In this document: positions 1 to 8,844 of the stretch, piece by piece | How positions within the stretch are numbered: the stretch's first letter is position 1 | How the letters are laid out: each line of letters starts with the position of its first letter | From: Streptomyces sp. HUAS MG91 | Lineage (GTDB): Bacteria > Actinomycetota > Actinomycetes > Streptomycetales > Streptomycetaceae | Direction of reading: 5' to 3' | NCBI RefSeq assembly: GCF_040529335.1 | Contig: NZ_CP159534.1 | Location: forward strand, 2,108,001 to 2,172,000 | DNA length: 64,000 nt | Notes under the pieces: model-generated | Told to the model about the DNA's origin: nothing | Seen by the model: only the letters and a program-made list of their open reading frames with translations | The model's database searches: none | Made by a program: the position numbers and the translations under genes

Positions 1-537
1 GCCAAGAAGTTCGACTTCGACATCAACCAGGTGTCGATCAGTGACGCGCGCAAGAAGGCCGTGGCGTTCTCGTCCGGCTACTACGACGTGCGGCAGGCCG
101 TCGTCGCCCTGAAGTCCTCCAAGGCGGCCGGGGCGAAGACCGTGGCCGATCTCAAGAACGTGAAACTGGGCGCGCAGGTCGGCACCACCAGCCTGGACTT
201 CATCAACGACCTGGTGAAGCCGGACCAGAAGCCCGCCGTCTACCAGAAGAACGACTTCGCCAAGTCCGCCCTGAAGAACGGCCAGGTGGACGCGATCGTC
301 GTCGACCTGCCGACCGCCTTCTACATCACGGGCGCCGAGGTCACCGACGCCAAGGTGGTGGGTCAGTTCGACAACACCGGTGGCACACCCGAGCAGTTCG
401 GCCTCGTCCTCGACAAGGAGAGCGACCTCACCGCGTGCGTGACGGGCGCCGTGGACTCCCTCCGCAAGGACGGCACCCTCGCCTCTCTGGAGAAGAAGTG
501 GCTGTCCGAGGCCGTCGACGCTCCGGTGCTGAAGTGA
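1..537 (+). CDS. Amino acid ABC transporter substrate-binding protein (C-terminal part, 5' cut by window)
   Basis: The reading frame is open from base 1, so the start lies outside the window; 178 residues remain. The sequence has the look of a family 3 (polar amino acid) solute-binding protein: an SDARKKAVAFSSGYYDV segment followed by a second lobe with VGTTSLDF and the DAIVVDLPTAFYI hinge region. Such proteins are lipid-anchored outside the membrane in Gram-positive bacteria and hand a ligand to the permease. The stop TGA overlaps the GTG of the permease gene, so the three genes form one operon. The substrate cannot be told from the sequence; glutamate/glutamine or another polar amino acid is likely from the family. 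Confidence 0.93.
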   Translation, partial: AKKFDFDINQVSISDARKKAVAFSSGYYDVRQAVVALKSSKAAGAKTVADLKNVKLGAQVGTTSLDFINDLVKPDQKPAVYQKNDFAKSALKNGQVDAIVVDLPTAFYITGAEVTDAKVVGQFDNTGGTPEQFGLVLDKESDLTACVTGAVDSLRKDGTLASLEKKWLSEAVDAPVLK

Positions 538-1415
538 CCGCCGCCGACCGGCCCGCCGCGGACAAGGACGCGTACGTCCCCTCCGAGCGGCGCCTGGCCC
601 GTGAGCGCCACAAGCGGGCCCGTACCCGGCGCGCTACCGCCGTCGCCGCGCTCAGCACCCTGGTGACCGGCGCGGTCCTGTTCTTCGTCGTCACCCGCTC
701 CCCCGGCTGGGACCGCACGAAGGAGACCTTCTTCAGCGCGCACTACGCGCGCGTGGCGCTGCCCGACGTCCTGGAAGGCCTGTGGCTGAACGTACGCCTC
801 CTGGTGGTGTGCGGAGCGTGCGTGCTCGTCCTCGGGATGCTGCTGGCCCTGGCCCGCACCCTGCGGGGCCCGGTGTTCTTCCCGCTGCGGGCCCTGGCCA
901 CGGCGTACACGGACTTCTTCCGTGGACTGCCGCTCATCATCTGCCTGTTGCTGATCATCTTCGGTGTGCCCGCCCTGCGTCTCCAGGGAGTCACCACGGA
1001 TCCCGTGCTCCTGGGAGGGGCCGCGCTGGTGCTGACCTACTCGGCGTACGTCGCCGAGGTCTTCCGCGCCGGCATCGAGTCGGTGCACTCCTCGCAACGG
1101 GCCGCCGCGCGCTCCCTGGGGCTCAGCAACCGCCAGACGCTGCGCTACGTGGTGCTGCCCCAGGCGGTGCGCCGCGTCGTGCCTCCCTTGCTGAACGACC
1201 TGGTGTCGCTGCAGAAGGACACCGGGCTCGTCTCCATCGGGGGCGCGGTGGACGCCGTGTACGCGGCGCAGATCATCGCGAGCAAGGACTTCAACTACAC
1301 GCCCTACGTGGTCGCGGGGCTGGTGTTCGTCGCACTCACCATCCCCATGACCCGCTTCACGGACTGGGTGACGGCCCGTATGGACCGCCGCCGGGCTCAA
1401 GGAGGCCTCGTATGA
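534..1415 (+). CDS. Amino acid ABC transporter permease (HisM/GlnP type)
   Basis: Encodes 293 residues. I place the start at the GTG that overlaps the upstream stop codon (GTGA). A basic cytoplasmic N-terminus of about 40 residues precedes a first membrane segment (AALSTLVTGAVLFFVV) and further helices. The EAA loop that contacts the ATPase is clear: YSAYVAEVFRAGIESV followed by AARSLGLS. The DFFRGLPLII segment is typical of polar amino acid permeases of the His/Glu/Gln/Arg/opine group. It acts in the cytoplasmic membrane with the binding protein and the ATPase encoded on either side. Its stop overlaps the ATPase start (ATGA), which implies translational coupling. Confidence 0.93.
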   Translation: MTAADRPAADKDAYVPSERRLARERHKRARTRRATAVAALSTLVTGAVLFFVVTRSPGWDRTKETFFSAHYARVALPDVLEGLWLNVRLLVVCGACVLVLGMLLALARTLRGPVFFPLRALATAYTDFFRGLPLIICLLLIIFGVPALRLQGVTTDPVLLGGAALVLTYSAYVAEVFRAGIESVHSSQRAAARSLGLSNRQTLRYVVLPQAVRRVVPPLLNDLVSLQKDTGLVSIGGAVDAVYAAQIIASKDFNYTPYVVAGLVFVALTIPMTRFTDWVTARMDRRRAQGGLV

Positions 1416-2161
1416 CCGAGCCCGTGCTGCGGATGCGGTCCGTGCGCAAGACGTTCGGCGGGAGCGTCGTGCTGCGCGACGTCGACCTCGATGTCGCCCC
1501 GCACACCGTGACGGCGCTGATCGGCGCCTCAGGTTCGGGAAAGTCGACACTGCTGCGCTGCGCCAACCTCCTGGAGGAGATCGACGACGGGGCGATCTGG
1601 CTGGACGGCGAGGAGATCACCGATCCGCGCACGGACGCGGACGCCGTGCGGCGCCGGATCGGGATCGTGTTCCAGGCGTACAACCTGTTCCCGCACCTGA
1701 CCGTCCTGGAGAACGTCACGCTGGCGCCGCGCCGGGTGCACGGCATCGCCAGGAAGACGGCCGAGGAGCAGGCCAGGGAGCTGCTGGAGCGACTCGGGCT
1801 CGGGGCGAAGGCCGACGAGTACCCGGACCGGCTCAGCGGCGGCCAGCAGCAGCGTGCGGCGATCGTGCGGGCCCTCGCCGTGCGGCCGCGGCTGCTGCTC
1901 CTCGACGAGATCACCGCAGCCCTCGACCCGGAACTGGTGGGAGAGGTCCTCGACGTCGTACGCGACGTGAAGAACGAGGGCATGACCATGGTGCTGGCCA
2001 CGCACGAGATGAGCTTCGCGCGCGAGGTGGCCGACCAGGTGTGCTTCCTGGAGGGCGGTGTCGTCCTCGAACACGGCACTCCTGAAGCCGTCTTCGGGGA
2101 TCCGCGGCAGGAACGTACCCGCCGGTTCCTGCGGCGGATCGTGGAGGCGGGACGCCTGTAG
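1412..2161 (+). CDS. Amino acid ABC transporter ATP-binding protein
   Basis: Encodes 249 residues from an ATG overlapping the permease stop. Walker A (GASGSGKST), Q-loop (FQAYNLFPHLTV), ABC signature (LSGGQQQR), Walker B (LLLLDEI) and the switch histidine (ATHEMSF) are all present and in order. The usual DEPTSALDPE is DEITAALDPE here, a conservative change. The length fits GlnQ/HisP-type ATPases that energise polar amino acid uptake. It is the last gene of the operon; its stop lies 6 bp from the end of the convergent dehydroquinase gene, leaving little room for a terminator. Confidence 0.95.
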   Translation: MTEPVLRMRSVRKTFGGSVVLRDVDLDVAPHTVTALIGASGSGKSTLLRCANLLEEIDDGAIWLDGEEITDPRTDADAVRRRIGIVFQAYNLFPHLTVLENVTLAPRRVHGIARKTAEEQARELLERLGLGAKADEYPDRLSGGQQQRAAIVRALAVRPRLLLLDEITAALDPELVGEVLDVVRDVKNEGMTMVLATHEMSFAREVADQVCFLEGGVVLEHGTPEAVFGDPRQERTRRFLRRIVEAGRL

Positions 2162-2167
2162 CCGACC

Positions 2168-2641
2168 CTAGGCGTGCACGGCGCCGGGCGCGGCCAGCGC
2201 GGCCACCCGCTCCACCCCGAACACGTACCCCTGCACGCCGCATCCGGCGATCACTCCGTCCGCGCGGTGCGACACGTAGGAGTGGTGCCGGAACTCCTCG
2301 CGCTGGTGGATGTTGGAGATGTGGACCTCGATCACCGGCATGCCGTCGCAGGTGTTGAGCGCGTCCAGGATCGCCACCGACGTGTGCGAGTAGGCGGCCG
2401 GGTTGATGACGATGCCCACGTGGTTCTCCCGGGCCTCGTGGATCCAGTCGACCAGTTCGCCCTCGTGGTTGGACTGCCGGAAGTCCACGGTGGCGCCCTG
2501 GGCCGCGGCCGCCTTCACGCACAGCGCCTCGATGTCGGCGAGAGTGTCGAGGCCGTAGATCTCCGGCTGGCGCTTGCCGAGCAGATTCAGGTTCGGACCG
2601 TTGAGAACCATGATCGGGGCGCTGGCGAGGGTGTGCGGCAC
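2168..2641 (-). CDS. aroQ: Type II 3-dehydroquinate dehydratase
   Basis: Encodes 157 residues. Type II dehydroquinases interconvert 3-dehydroquinate and 3-dehydroshikimate, in the shikimate pathway or in quinate breakdown. Family hallmarks are visible: [20 protein letters not shown] at the N-terminus (catalytic arginine and tyrosine loop), [28 protein letters not shown] and the EVHISN motif with the catalytic histidine. The start is a GTG preceded by GGAGG five bases upstream; a longer open frame reaching 2821 has no such site. It is divergent from an MHS-family permease gene, a family that includes shikimate carriers, which suggests a role with imported aromatic precursors. That link is inference. 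Confidence 0.95.
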   Translation of the reverse strand: MPHTLASAPIMVLNGPNLNLLGKRQPEIYGLDTLADIEALCVKAAAAQGATVDFRQSNHEGELVDWIHEARENHVGIVINPAAYSHTSVAILDALNTCDGMPVIEVHISNIHQREEFRHHSYVSHRADGVIAGCGVQGYVFGVERVAALAAPGAVHA

Positions 2642-2813
2642 TGGGACCTCCGTACGTCGGGCGGTTGCTCCCTGAGGGTCTATCACGGGCCCTCGGCACG
2701 AACGACGTCGGCCGACACGGATCGCGTACGGGATCGTCGAGCGCACTCGTGCGCCTCTTGCCGTGCTCTCGTACGCCCCGTAACCAGCGCCGATCACGGG
2801 TAGTTGCCGCGTC

Positions 2814-4106
2814 ATGCGCACCTCTCACCGTCCGTCACTGACGCGGCTCGCGGCGGCCGCCCTGGTCGGGACGGCCATCGAGTTCTTCGACTTCTTCGTC
2901 TACGGCACCGCCGCGGCACTCGTCCTCGGTCCGCTCTTCTTCCCGACGTTCTCGCCGCTGGCGGGAACTCTCGCGGCCTTCGCGACATTCGGAGTGGGCT
3001 TCGTGGCGCGACCGCTCGGGTCGGTGCTGTTCGGGCACATCGGGGACCGGCGTGGCCGGCGTCCCGTCATGGTCGGCTCGCTGCTGCTGACCGGGGCGAC
3101 GACCGTCGCGGTCGGGTTCGTGCCCACGTACGCGTCGATCGGGGTGGCCGCTCCCCTGCTGCTGCTCCTGCTGCGCTTTCTGCAGGGACTCGGCCTGGGC
3201 GGCGAGTGGGGCGGAGCGGTCCTGCTGACGGCCGAGCACGCGCCCGCGGGGCGGCGCGGACTGTGGGCGAGCCTTCCGCAGATCGGCCCCTCGGCGGGTT
3301 TCCTGCTCGCCAACGGCATCATGCTCGGCCTGTCGACGACACTCACCGACGCACAGTTCGCGGCCTGGGGCTGGCGGGTGCCCTTCTGGGCCGCCGGAGT
3401 CCTGGCACTGGTCGGCCTGTGGCTGCGCTCCTCCTTGGTGGAGAGTCCCGCGTTCCTCTCCATGGAGGAACCGGCGCGGCTGCCGCTCGCCGAGGTGGTA
3501 CGCGGGCACGGACGGCTGGTGCTGCTCACGGCCGGCGCGCTCGCCGTCGGGTACGCAATCTTCTACGCGGTGACGACCTGGTCGCTCGCCTACGGGGTGG
3601 AACGGCTGGGAGTGAGCCGCAGCGTGATGCTGGCCTGCATCATGGCGGCCGTCGTCGTGAAGGGTTCGCTGACTCCGGTGGCGGCCCTGCTCGGGGACCG
3701 GTTCGGGCGACGGCCGGTGTGCCTCGCGGGCTGCGCCGTGGCGGTGGTGTGGATGGTGCCGATGGTGGCTCTTCTGTCCACCGGGGAACCGTTGTTGATG
3801 TTCCTGGGGTTCCTGGTGGCCCTGCTCGCGTTCATCGCGATGTTCGCCGTGATCGCCGCGTATCTGCCGGAACTGTACGAGCCCCGGGTGCGTTGTACGG
3901 GTGCCGCCGTCGGCTACAACCTGGGCGGCGTGCTGGGCGGGGCGCTGACGCCGATCGTGGCGACGGCGCTGGCCGGTGAGGGAGCGGGGGTTCCATGGGG
4001 TGTGGGGTTGTACCTGTCGGGAGTCGCGGCGCTGAGCCTGGGGTGTTTCGTTCTGCTGCCGGAGACGGCGCCCGCCGCGGTGGCGCGGGAGGCTGTCACG
4101 GCGTGA
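2814..4106 (+). CDS. MFS transporter of the metabolite:H+ symporter (MHS) family
   Basis: Encodes 430 residues with about 12 membrane helices. The N-terminal [22 protein letters not shown] segment and the [10 protein letters not shown] loop 2-3 motif are typical of MHS-family symporters such as ShiA, KgtP and ProP, which import organic acids or zwitterions with protons. The second-half loop motif DRFGRRPV is also present. The gene is divergent from aroQ across 172 bp. A shikimate or related carboxylate is therefore a reasonable substrate guess, not shown by sequence. The 3' end overlaps the convergent antiporter gene by 11 bp. Confidence 0.9.
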   Translation: MRTSHRPSLTRLAAAALVGTAIEFFDFFVYGTAAALVLGPLFFPTFSPLAGTLAAFATFGVGFVARPLGSVLFGHIGDRRGRRPVMVGSLLLTGATTVAVGFVPTYASIGVAAPLLLLLLRFLQGLGLGGEWGGAVLLTAEHAPAGRRGLWASLPQIGPSAGFLLANGIMLGLSTTLTDAQFAAWGWRVPFWAAGVLALVGLWLRSSLVESPAFLSMEEPARLPLAEVVRGHGRLVLLTAGALAVGYAIFYAVTTWSLAYGVERLGVSRSVMLACIMAAVVVKGSLTPVAALLGDRFGRRPVCLAGCAVAVVWMVPMVALLSTGEPLLMFLGFLVALLAFIAMFAVIAAYLPELYEPRVRCTGAAVGYNLGGVLGGALTPIVATALAGEGAGVPWGVGLYLSGVAALSLGCFVLLPETAPAAVAREAVTA

Positions 4107-5196
4107 CGGCGAGTTCCACGTATGCGGCGAGGATCACCAGATGCACGCCGCCCTGGAGCGGTGTCGCCCGTCCGGGCACGACGGTCAGGGTGCTGACCAC
4201 CAGGGTCAGCGCGAGCAGCACCATGTGCGTGGCGCCGAGCCCGAGGACCAGAGGCCCCGACAGCCAGAACGAGGCGATGGCGACGGCCGGCACGGTGAGT
4301 CCGATGCTGGCCATCGCCGAGCCGAGCGCCAGGTTGAGGCTGGTCTGGACGCGGTCGCGCCGCGCGGCGCGCAGCGCCGCGATGGTCTCCGGCAGCAGTA
4401 CGAGGAGCGCGATGATCACGCCGACCACGGCCTGCGGCATGCCCGCGGCCTCCACGCCGTGCTCGATCGTCTTGGAGACGCCCTTGGCGAGCCCGACGAC
4501 ACCGATGAGGGCGAGACCGAGCAGACCGAGGCTGAACAGCGCGGTGCGGTTCGTCGGTGCCTCGGCATGGTCGTCGGCGTCGATGACCACGCCCTGCCGG
4601 GAGATCGGCAGGAAGTAGTCGCGGTGCCGCACGGTCTGCGTCGCGACGAAGAGCCCGTACAGGACGATGGCGGAGACGGCCGAGAAGATCAGCTGCGACG
4701 TGGAGAACTCGGGTCCGATCCGGCTCGTCGTGAATGTCGGCAGGACCAGGCAGAGCGTGGCGAGTGTGGCGACGGTGGCGAGGGCGCCGCCCGTTCCCTC
4801 CGACTGGAAGATCGCCACCCGGTGGCGCAGCGAGGCCGCGAGGAGACTGACACCGACGATGCCGTTGCAGGTGATCATGACGGCGGCGAAGACCGTGTCC
4901 CGGGCGAGGGTCGAGCTCTTGGGCCCGCCGTCGGCCATCAGTGTGACGATGAGCGCCACTTCGATGATCGTCACGGCGACGGCGAGCACGAGAGAGCCGA
5001 AGGGTTCACCGACGCGATGGGCGACGACCTCCGCGTGATGGACGGCCGCGAGCACGGAGCCGGCGAGGACCAGGGAGACGACGGCGACCAGGAAACCCGG
5101 CAGGTCGCGCCCCCAGGTGCACCCGAGCAGCACGATCGCCAGCACCGGGACGAGGACGGTCCACTGCGTGGCCAGTGCCCGAAGTCTGGTGATCAT
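4096..5196 (-). CDS. chaA: Calcium/sodium:proton antiporter (ChaA type)
   Basis: Encodes 366 residues, mostly hydrophobic, with about 11 membrane segments in two repeats. The repeats carry acidic helix motifs: GEPFGSLVLAVAVTIIEVALI in the first half and LLPETIAALRAARRDRVQTSLNLALGSA in the second. These match the alpha-repeat of Ca2+/cation antiporters of the ChaA branch, which expel Ca2+ or Na+ in exchange for protons. The start ATG follows soon after a GC-rich spacer, and the gene stands alone. It converges on the MHS permease gene with an 11-bp overlap. Confidence 0.88.
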   Translation of the reverse strand: MITRLRALATQWTVLVPVLAIVLLGCTWGRDLPGFLVAVVSLVLAGSVLAAVHHAEVVAHRVGEPFGSLVLAVAVTIIEVALIVTLMADGGPKSSTLARDTVFAAVMITCNGIVGVSLLAASLRHRVAIFQSEGTGGALATVATLATLCLVLPTFTTSRIGPEFSTSQLIFSAVSAIVLYGLFVATQTVRHRDYFLPISRQGVVIDADDHAEAPTNRTALFSLGLLGLALIGVVGLAKGVSKTIEHGVEAAGMPQAVVGVIIALLVLLPETIAALRAARRDRVQTSLNLALGSAMASIGLTVPAVAIASFWLSGPLVLGLGATHMVLLALTLVVSTLTVVPGRATPLQGGVHLVILAAYVELAVTP

Positions 5197-5267
5197 GCCT
5201 TTGATGCTGCCCGGGGCCGGATGGGGGCGCGACCCGGATCACCGCCACGCGGCGGTTCCGGCTCGGT

Positions 5268-5576
5268 TCACTTCAGCTCGCGCGTGTCCTTCAGGTCGCA
5301 GTTGGTGAAGGCGGGCGGCCTGGTACACAGGGCCGAGAGCTGCTCGTTGAGCTTGCTGACCTCGGGGCGTTCATTGCTGCGCATCGCGTCGTCGGCGGAC
5401 TCGAACTCCATGATCGCGAGATAGCGCCCCGTCTTCTCCCGGTCCTGGAGCAGCATGCGGTGCGTGGGGCCGCCGGGTGTGCCCTGCATCTGCCGCTCGA
5501 ACCGGTCGAGCAGCTCCCGCATCTCGTCCATCCGCTGTGTCTCGAAGTCGATGATCTGGACGAACTTCTGGCTCAT
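5268..5576 (-). CDS. Small conserved cytosolic protein, possibly of the dimeric alpha/beta barrel type
   Basis: Encodes 102 residues from an ATG preceded by GAGGGGGAGGG; an alternative ATG 27 bases upstream has no such site. The protein reads MSQKFVQIIDFETQRMDEM near its start, then RTGRYLAIMEFES-type strands (seen as KTGRYLAIMEFESADDAM) and a helical C-terminus with two cysteines. The pattern of one beta-alpha-beta unit with an xxIMEFxS strand resembles ferredoxin-like dimeric barrel proteins (quinol monooxygenase or NIPSNAP-like), but no catalytic residue is evident. It has no membrane segment or signal. Function is not known to me. Confidence 0.75.
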   Translation of the reverse strand: MSQKFVQIIDFETQRMDEMRELLDRFERQMQGTPGGPTHRMLLQDREKTGRYLAIMEFESADDAMRSNERPEVSKLNEQLSALCTRPPAFTNCDLKDTRELK

Positions 5577-5707
5577 GGGGCCCTCCCCCTCGTGCCGTCG
5601 CATCCCGGGACCGGGACACGCTCAGGGCACAAGCAAGCACCGGGCGGGACGCGCGGCAATCGGCCGCGCACCCCTCCCGGTGCTGGTAATCCCTACGCCT
5701 GCTGGTG

Positions 5708-6697
5708 TCAGGCCTCGATGCTGTCCTTCTGAGCCTCTTCGGCCGCATCACGCTCGGCCTGCTTCTTCGAGGCGACGAGGCTGGTGATCGTCGTGATGAT
5801 CAGGACGCCACAGATGACGGCGAGCGAGACCGGGATCGAGATCTCCGGCACGTGCACGCCGGACTCGTGCAGGGCGTGCAGGATCAGCTTCACGCCGATG
5901 AAGCCGAGGATCACCGACAGGCCGTAGCTCAGGTGGACCAGCTTCTTGAGCAGGCCGCCGATGAGGAAGTACAGCTGGCGCAACCCCATCAGGGCGAAGG
6001 CGTTCGCCGTGAAGACGATGTACGGGTCCTGGGTCAGACCGAAGATCGCCGGGATCGAGTCCATCGCGAACAGCACGTCGGTCATACCGATGGCGAGCAT
6101 GACGACCAGGAGCGGCGTCATGACCTTCTTGCCGTGCTGCCGGATGAACAGCTTCGTGCCGTGGTAGCGGTCCGCGACGCCGAACTTCTTCTCCACCGAC
6201 TTCAGGAGGCGGTTCTCCTCGAAGTCCTCTTCCTCCTCGCCCGCGAGAGCCTCCTTGATGAGCTTCCAGGCGGTGTAGATGAGGAAGGCACCGAAGAGGT
6301 AGAAGACCCAGGAGAAGCTGGAGATGATCGCGGCGCCCGCCGCGATGAAGATCGCCCGCAGGACGAGGGCGATGAGCACACCGAAGAGCAGCACGCGCTG
6401 CTGCAGGTGGGTCGGCACCGAGAACTTCGCCATGATCAGGATGAAGACGAAGAGGTTGTCGACACTGAGCGACTTCTCGGTGATGAAGCCGGCGAAGAAC
6501 TCACCGCCGGCCTGGCCGCTGCCCCAGACCATCACGCCGATGCCGAAGAGCACGGCCAGGGCGATCCAGACCACGGTCCAGATGCCGGCTTCCTTGATCG
6601 ACACCTCATGGGGCTTGCGCCCGATGAAGAAGTCGACCGCGATCAGGGCGCTCAAACCAAGAATGGTGAGCACCCACAGGGTCATCGATACGTCCAC
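5708..6697 (-). CDS. TerC/Alx-family integral membrane protein
   Basis: Encodes 329 residues with about nine membrane segments. The acidic motifs of the TerC family are present: EKSLSVDNLFVF near residue 75 and FAMDSIPAIFG in the second half. An internal charged loop (EALAGEEEEDFEENRLLKS) and an acidic C-terminus are also typical. Members such as Alx and MntP-associated proteins take part in metal (especially manganese) homeostasis, and TerC is linked to tellurite resistance. The leader on the same strand carries a probable manganese riboswitch, which supports a role in Mn2+ export or metalation of exported proteins. The TerD-family genes upstream on the same strand belong to the wider Ter network. 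Confidence 0.92.
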   Translation of the reverse strand: MDVSMTLWVLTILGLSALIAVDFFIGRKPHEVSIKEAGIWTVVWIALAVLFGIGVMVWGSGQAGGEFFAGFITEKSLSVDNLFVFILIMAKFSVPTHLQQRVLLFGVLIALVLRAIFIAAGAAIISSFSWVFYLFGAFLIYTAWKLIKEALAGEEEEDFEENRLLKSVEKKFGVADRYHGTKLFIRQHGKKVMTPLLVVMLAIGMTDVLFAMDSIPAIFGLTQDPYIVFTANAFALMGLRQLYFLIGGLLKKLVHLSYGLSVILGFIGVKLILHALHESGVHVPEISIPVSLAVICGVLIITTITSLVASKKQAERDAAEEAQKDSIEA

Positions 6698-6734
6698 TGC
6701 GCCTCCGGCGTCGTACGGCTACTGATCAGCGTCG

Positions 6735-6862
6735 TCGCTGCCGGAGGTCTCTTCCACCCGAGCCCCGGAGCAGGGATTCGGGCCGACGCCCCGGGATCGA
6801 CTGCCTTGAGGCCGGGTCGTCCGTATTGACGGGCACGTCGCGTATGGGAGTACTCCCCTCCG
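6735..6862 (-). promoter_or_regulatory. Probable yybP-ykoY manganese riboswitch in the terC leader
   Basis: Read on the minus strand, the leader holds three conserved pieces of this riboswitch in order: GGGGAGTA (6858-6851), CGTCAATACGG (6831-6821), and GGTGGAAGAGACCTCC near the 3' end (about 6758-6743), separated by GC-rich arms able to form helices. The aptamer binds Mn2+ and normally sits in front of mntP, alx or terC-type genes, as here. It ends about 40 bases before the terC start. The call rests on motif memory; no covariance model was run. Confidence 0.72.
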
Positions 6863-6932
6863 CGTCAAGAAGAGTACTCGAAAGACCCATGAGAGGTAAA
6901 GGGATTAGTAAAGAGATCACCAAGTACGCAGG

Positions 6933-8834
6933 TCAGAGGCGCCTCTCCTGCCGGGCTTTCGCCACCTCCGCGAGGACTTGGCGCAGGACCGCACTGCCGT
7001 GCGGGACCGTCGGCGGCTCGTACGTCCAGGTGTGGCCGACCCAGGGGTCGGCGAGATGGTCGTCCGGGACGGGGGTCAGACGCAGCAGGGCGCGCCACAG
7101 CGGGTCGAGGAGCGGCCCGTACCCGGCGGCGTCCGTGCGGTTGGCGACCAGCATCAGATGGACGCCCACCCGCGGCCCCTCGTCCGCGAGGTAGCGCAGC
7201 CGGGTGATGGCGCGGTCGTCGAAACCGTGCGGGAAGTCGTGCACCACGAGCAGCTGCTCGGCCGTGTCGACATCGGGCGACAGGGAGTCGGCGGCGCCCG
7301 CGCGGATCGCCATCTGGACGAGGTCGACCCGCTCGGTGAGCCGGGTCAGCGTCTCGGAGACGCCGGCCGCTCCCCTGGCGGGAGGGCCCGCGAGTACCCC
7401 GGCATCGACCAGCGGGGCCAGGGCGCCCGTCGCCGTACCCGCCGGATCGATGACGTGCACGCTGAACTCGCCCGCCGGATACGCGGCGAGCAGCCGGGCG
7501 ACATGGAGGACGGCGGTGTGCGCGGCGCGGGCCCGCAACGAGTCGGCGTCGCTGAGCACGTCACCCGCTGAGGCGCCCGCGTCGATCCACAGCCCGCGCT
7601 CCAGGGGGAGCCGGACGAGCATGGGGATGCGCAGGCCCGCGCTGTCGCTCTCCGGCAGCCTCAGCTCGCCCAGGCGCACGGCCATGGGGTTCTCCATGGG
7701 GCTGCGGTAGGCGTGCCAGCACGGGTTGTCCCAGCCTGCGTACGGCGTCGGGAGCGCGGGCTCGACGACCTCGGACTCGGCGGCGAGCTGGGCCAGGTCC
7801 CGGTCGAGGGCCTCGCGGGCGCGGTCGACGAGGGCACCGTGCTTGGCCCGCGCGGCCTCGCGGGCGGCGTCGCCCTGGCTGCCGATGCGGCTGCGCGGGT
7901 CGGACAGTCCCGAGAGGATGCGGTCGAGCTCCTGCTCCATCCGGGAGTCGGCGAAGTCGACGGCGCTGCGATAGGCGGCGGTGGTGCGGGCCAGGTCCTC
8001 GAACATGCCCCACACCTGGTTGTAGAGCCGCTCCTCCATGGTCCAGCCGGTGGCGTCGCCCGCGACCGGCGCGGCCGGCTTGCCGGGCTCGGCAGGCTGC
8101 GCGGTGGGCGGAGGCGGCGGGGCCTGGCGGCGGGGGTGGCTGTAGTCGATGGAGCCGCTCGGCCCGTCGGCGGCCGGGGCCGCGGGGGTGGGTGGCAGGG
8201 CGCCGGAGGCGTGACCAGCGGCGGCCACCGCGCGCACCTGGCTCTCGTCCGCCGTGCGCGGTGGGGGTGCCACCGCGCGGGCCAGACCCTGGGCGACGGC
8301 GTCGTGGATGGTGCCCGCCAGCGCCCGTGCGTCCGGCACGCCCTGGTCGGCGAGGAGCGCGGCGAGGCCGTCGGCGTAGCCCTGGCCGATGGCGCGCACC
8401 TTCCAGGCGCCCTGTCTGCGGTACAGCTCCAGGGCGACGACGGCCGACTCCGAGTCGAGGTCGGTGACGGTGTAGCTGGCCTGCTCGGCGCCGTCGAGGC
8501 CGGTGACCGCGACGAACGGGGCGGCCACCGCGCCGAAGCGGGTCGGCCCGCCGGTGCCGACGGGCAGGGCGAGCAGGACGGTGACGCGGTGCACGTCCTG
8601 CGGCATCGCGTCCAGGTCGACGGCGAGGCGGTGGTCGGCCGCCGCCTGCCGCGGTACTTCGAGGCCCGGCAGGGCGGGCGCGCCGGGGTGGGCGACACGC
8701 TCGACGCCGTGCACGGTGCCCCGGTCGTCGGCGAGCGTGGCGCCCGCGACGACCGGGTGGCCGGCCGACACCCGGATCTCCAGACGGGTCTGGGTGAGGG
8801 GGTGGTTCTGGCCCCTCACCAGTTCGGCCGCCAT
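6933..8834 (-). CDS. TerD-domain protein with a C-terminal FtsK-like domain lacking a Walker A motif
   Basis: Encodes 633 residues. The N-terminal 190 or so residues form a TerD-like fold (TRLEIRVSAGHPVVAG ... VLLALPVGTGGPTRFGAVAAP ... YTVTDLDSESAVVALELYRRQGAWKVRAIGQGYADGLAALL). A proline-rich linker follows (around residues 200-270), then a helical stretch, then a domain with strands such as LRIPMLVRLPLERGLWI, EFSVHVIDPAG and QLLVVHDFPHGFDDRAI plus GVHLMLVANR. The latter resembles the core of FtsK/HerA ATPases, but I see no GxxGxGKT loop, so nucleotide hydrolysis is unlikely. It starts 10 bp after the upstream terD gene and is surely cotranscribed with it. Role is likely in the Ter stress-response network. 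Confidence 0.85.
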   Translation of the reverse strand: MAAELVRGQNHPLTQTRLEIRVSAGHPVVAGATLADDRGTVHGVERVAHPGAPALPGLEVPRQAAADHRLAVDLDAMPQDVHRVTVLLALPVGTGGPTRFGAVAAPFVAVTGLDGAEQASYTVTDLDSESAVVALELYRRQGAWKVRAIGQGYADGLAALLADQGVPDARALAGTIHDAVAQGLARAVAPPPRTADESQVRAVAAAGHASGALPPTPAAPAADGPSGSIDYSHPRRQAPPPPPTAQPAEPGKPAAPVAGDATGWTMEERLYNQVWGMFEDLARTTAAYRSAVDFADSRMEQELDRILSGLSDPRSRIGSQGDAAREAARAKHGALVDRAREALDRDLAQLAAESEVVEPALPTPYAGWDNPCWHAYRSPMENPMAVRLGELRLPESDSAGLRIPMLVRLPLERGLWIDAGASAGDVLSDADSLRARAAHTAVLHVARLLAAYPAGEFSVHVIDPAGTATGALAPLVDAGVLAGPPARGAAGVSETLTRLTERVDLVQMAIRAGAADSLSPDVDTAEQLLVVHDFPHGFDDRAITRLRYLADEGPRVGVHLMLVANRTDAAGYGPLLDPLWRALLRLTPVPDDHLADPWVGHTWTYEPPTVPHGSAVLRQVLAEVAKARQERRL

Positions 8835-8844
8835 CGTCGGCCCG

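Noticed and set aside
4141..5424. Long plus-strand open frame opposite the ChaA-type gene
   Set aside because: Highly charged antisense translation with no fold; the membrane protein on the other strand is clear.
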